The notes beneath the pieces were generated by a model. That model had not been told where the DNA came from, ran no database searches, and saw only the letters and a program-made list of their open reading frames with translations. The translations under genes and the position numbers were made by a program. A stretch of DNA of 5,366 bases from Oscillospiraceae bacterium (GTDB lineage: Bacteria > Bacillota > Clostridia > Oscillospirales > Oscillospiraceae). The stretch covers positions 1 to 5,366 of the forward strand of contig JAJQHT010000234.1 of the NCBI GenBank assembly GCA_021199595.1. The letters are read 5' to 3'. Below, in pieces: positions 4,738-5,366 of the stretch (position 1 is its first letter; every line of letters begins with the position of its first letter).

Positions 4738-5366
4738 ATGAGTGGTGTAGAAAAGCCTGCCGGGAGCGGATACTCCAAATATAACCCAGAAGCAAAACGC
4801 CGAAAAAAAATCAATCCCCTTTCAGAGCTTTATCCTCCCCTGCCAGCCGAAAAATACGATATCATTTATGCCGACCCTCCATGGGACTATGGAGGTAAGA
4901 TGCAATATGACAAATCAAGTATTAAAACATTGAATGTTGGGTTTGAACGCAATATTTTTATTAGTGCTGCCAATTTTAAGTATCCTACGTTGAAATTAAA
5001 AGAACTAAAAGAGTTGGATGTTGCTTCCATCACAGCCGACGATTGTATTTTGTTTATGTGGACAACTGGCCCTCAATTTGCAAATTCGATTGAATTGGGA
5101 AAAGCATGGGGATTTGAATACAAAACAGTTGCCTTTGTCTGGGATAAGCAGGTACATAACCCAGGCCGTTATACATTATCACAAACCGAATTTGTCCTTG
5201 CCTTCAAAAAGGGACGATTCCCTTCTCCGCGTGGTGCAAGAAATGTGCGTCAGCTGGTATCTGTTCATCGTGGAAAGCACAGTGAAAAACCGGAGCAGGT
5301 CATAGATGGGATAACGCAGATGTTTCCACAGCAAAGAAAAATTGAACTGTTTGCAAGAAAAAACTA
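4738..5366 (+). CDS. MunI-like MT-A70-family DNA adenine-N6 methyltransferase (3' end cut by window edge)
   Basis: The frame opens at the ATG 8 nt after AAGGAG and stays open for 209 codons plus TA at the window end. DIIYADPPWDYGG (41-53) contains the catalytic DPPW (46-49). LFMWTT (105-110) follows, then WGFEYKTVAFVWDK (124-137), FVLAFKKGRFPSPRG (152-166), HSEKPEQVIDGI (181-192) and RKIELFAR (200-207). This is the motif order of MT-A70-type m6A methyltransferases, to which M.MunI belongs. The family normally ends with a GWDxWGNE-like segment soon after LFARKN, so probably only a few codons are missing; the final TA could be Tyr or a stop. Inferred: it methylates adenine in CAATTG and protects the cell from the adjacent endonuclease. 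It is transcribed away from C and R from its own strong promoter, which allows protection before cutting begins. The N-terminal stretch about 1-38 is basic and has no recognised motif. Confidence 0.92.
   Translation, partial: MSGVEKPAGSGYSKYNPEAKRRKKINPLSELYPPLPAEKYDIIYADPPWDYGGKMQYDKSSIKTLNVGFERNIFISAANFKYPTLKLKELKELDVASITADDCILFMWTTGPQFANSIELGKAWGFEYKTVAFVWDKQVHNPGRYTLSQTEFVLAFKKGRFPSPRGARNVRQLVSVHRGKHSEKPEQVIDGITQMFPQQRKIELFARKN

Noticed and set aside
3703..5366. An insertion sequence, integrase or attachment site carrying the restriction block.
   Set aside because: No transposase or integrase frame and no terminal repeats are seen; the right boundary lies outside the window.

Overview
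The window suggests a GC-rich Gram-positive gut anaerobe of the Oscillospiraceae type (Flavonifractor, Oscillibacter or Intestinimonas relatives). The evidence is two lipoproteins with near-twin clostridial signal peptides, strong AGGAGG ribosome sites, a DUF3048 (YerB) lipoprotein and a subtype-B tannase-like lipoprotein, all in visibly GC-rich DNA. This placement is an inference from style; no rRNA or marker gene is present.

Left part (1-3702): two lipoprotein genes stand head to head. A tannase/feruloyl-esterase-like alpha/beta hydrolase runs leftward from 2014 and leaves the window just where its catalytic His is expected. A DUF3048 lipoprotein runs rightward, 2428-3636, behind a clear sigma-A promoter and before a strong hairpin terminator. 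The 413-bp gap between them holds a long imperfect inverted repeat and a tandem AATTGC heptamer repeat.

Right part (about 3720-5366): an AT-rich block carries a compact type II restriction-modification system closely resembling MunI (recognition sequence CAATTG). On the minus strand a small XRE-type controller gene (C) is followed 17 bp later by the endonuclease gene (R). On the plus strand the MT-A70-type adenine methyltransferase gene (M) runs off the right edge, probably missing only its last residues. The 136-bp C-M gap holds two back-to-back promoters with mirrored TTGAC -35 boxes. M has an almost perfect constitutive sigma-A promoter; C-R has a weaker one whose transcript would begin almost at the C ribosome site. 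The arrangement fits a delay circuit: M is made at once, C builds up and then drives C and R.

The restriction-modification family is known, so this is not a wholly new system. The most notable points are its apparent transfer into a GC-rich genome, its controller region with repeats between the promoters, a CAATTG site inside the R gene, and a Gly/Asp-rich insert inside the tannase-like enzyme.
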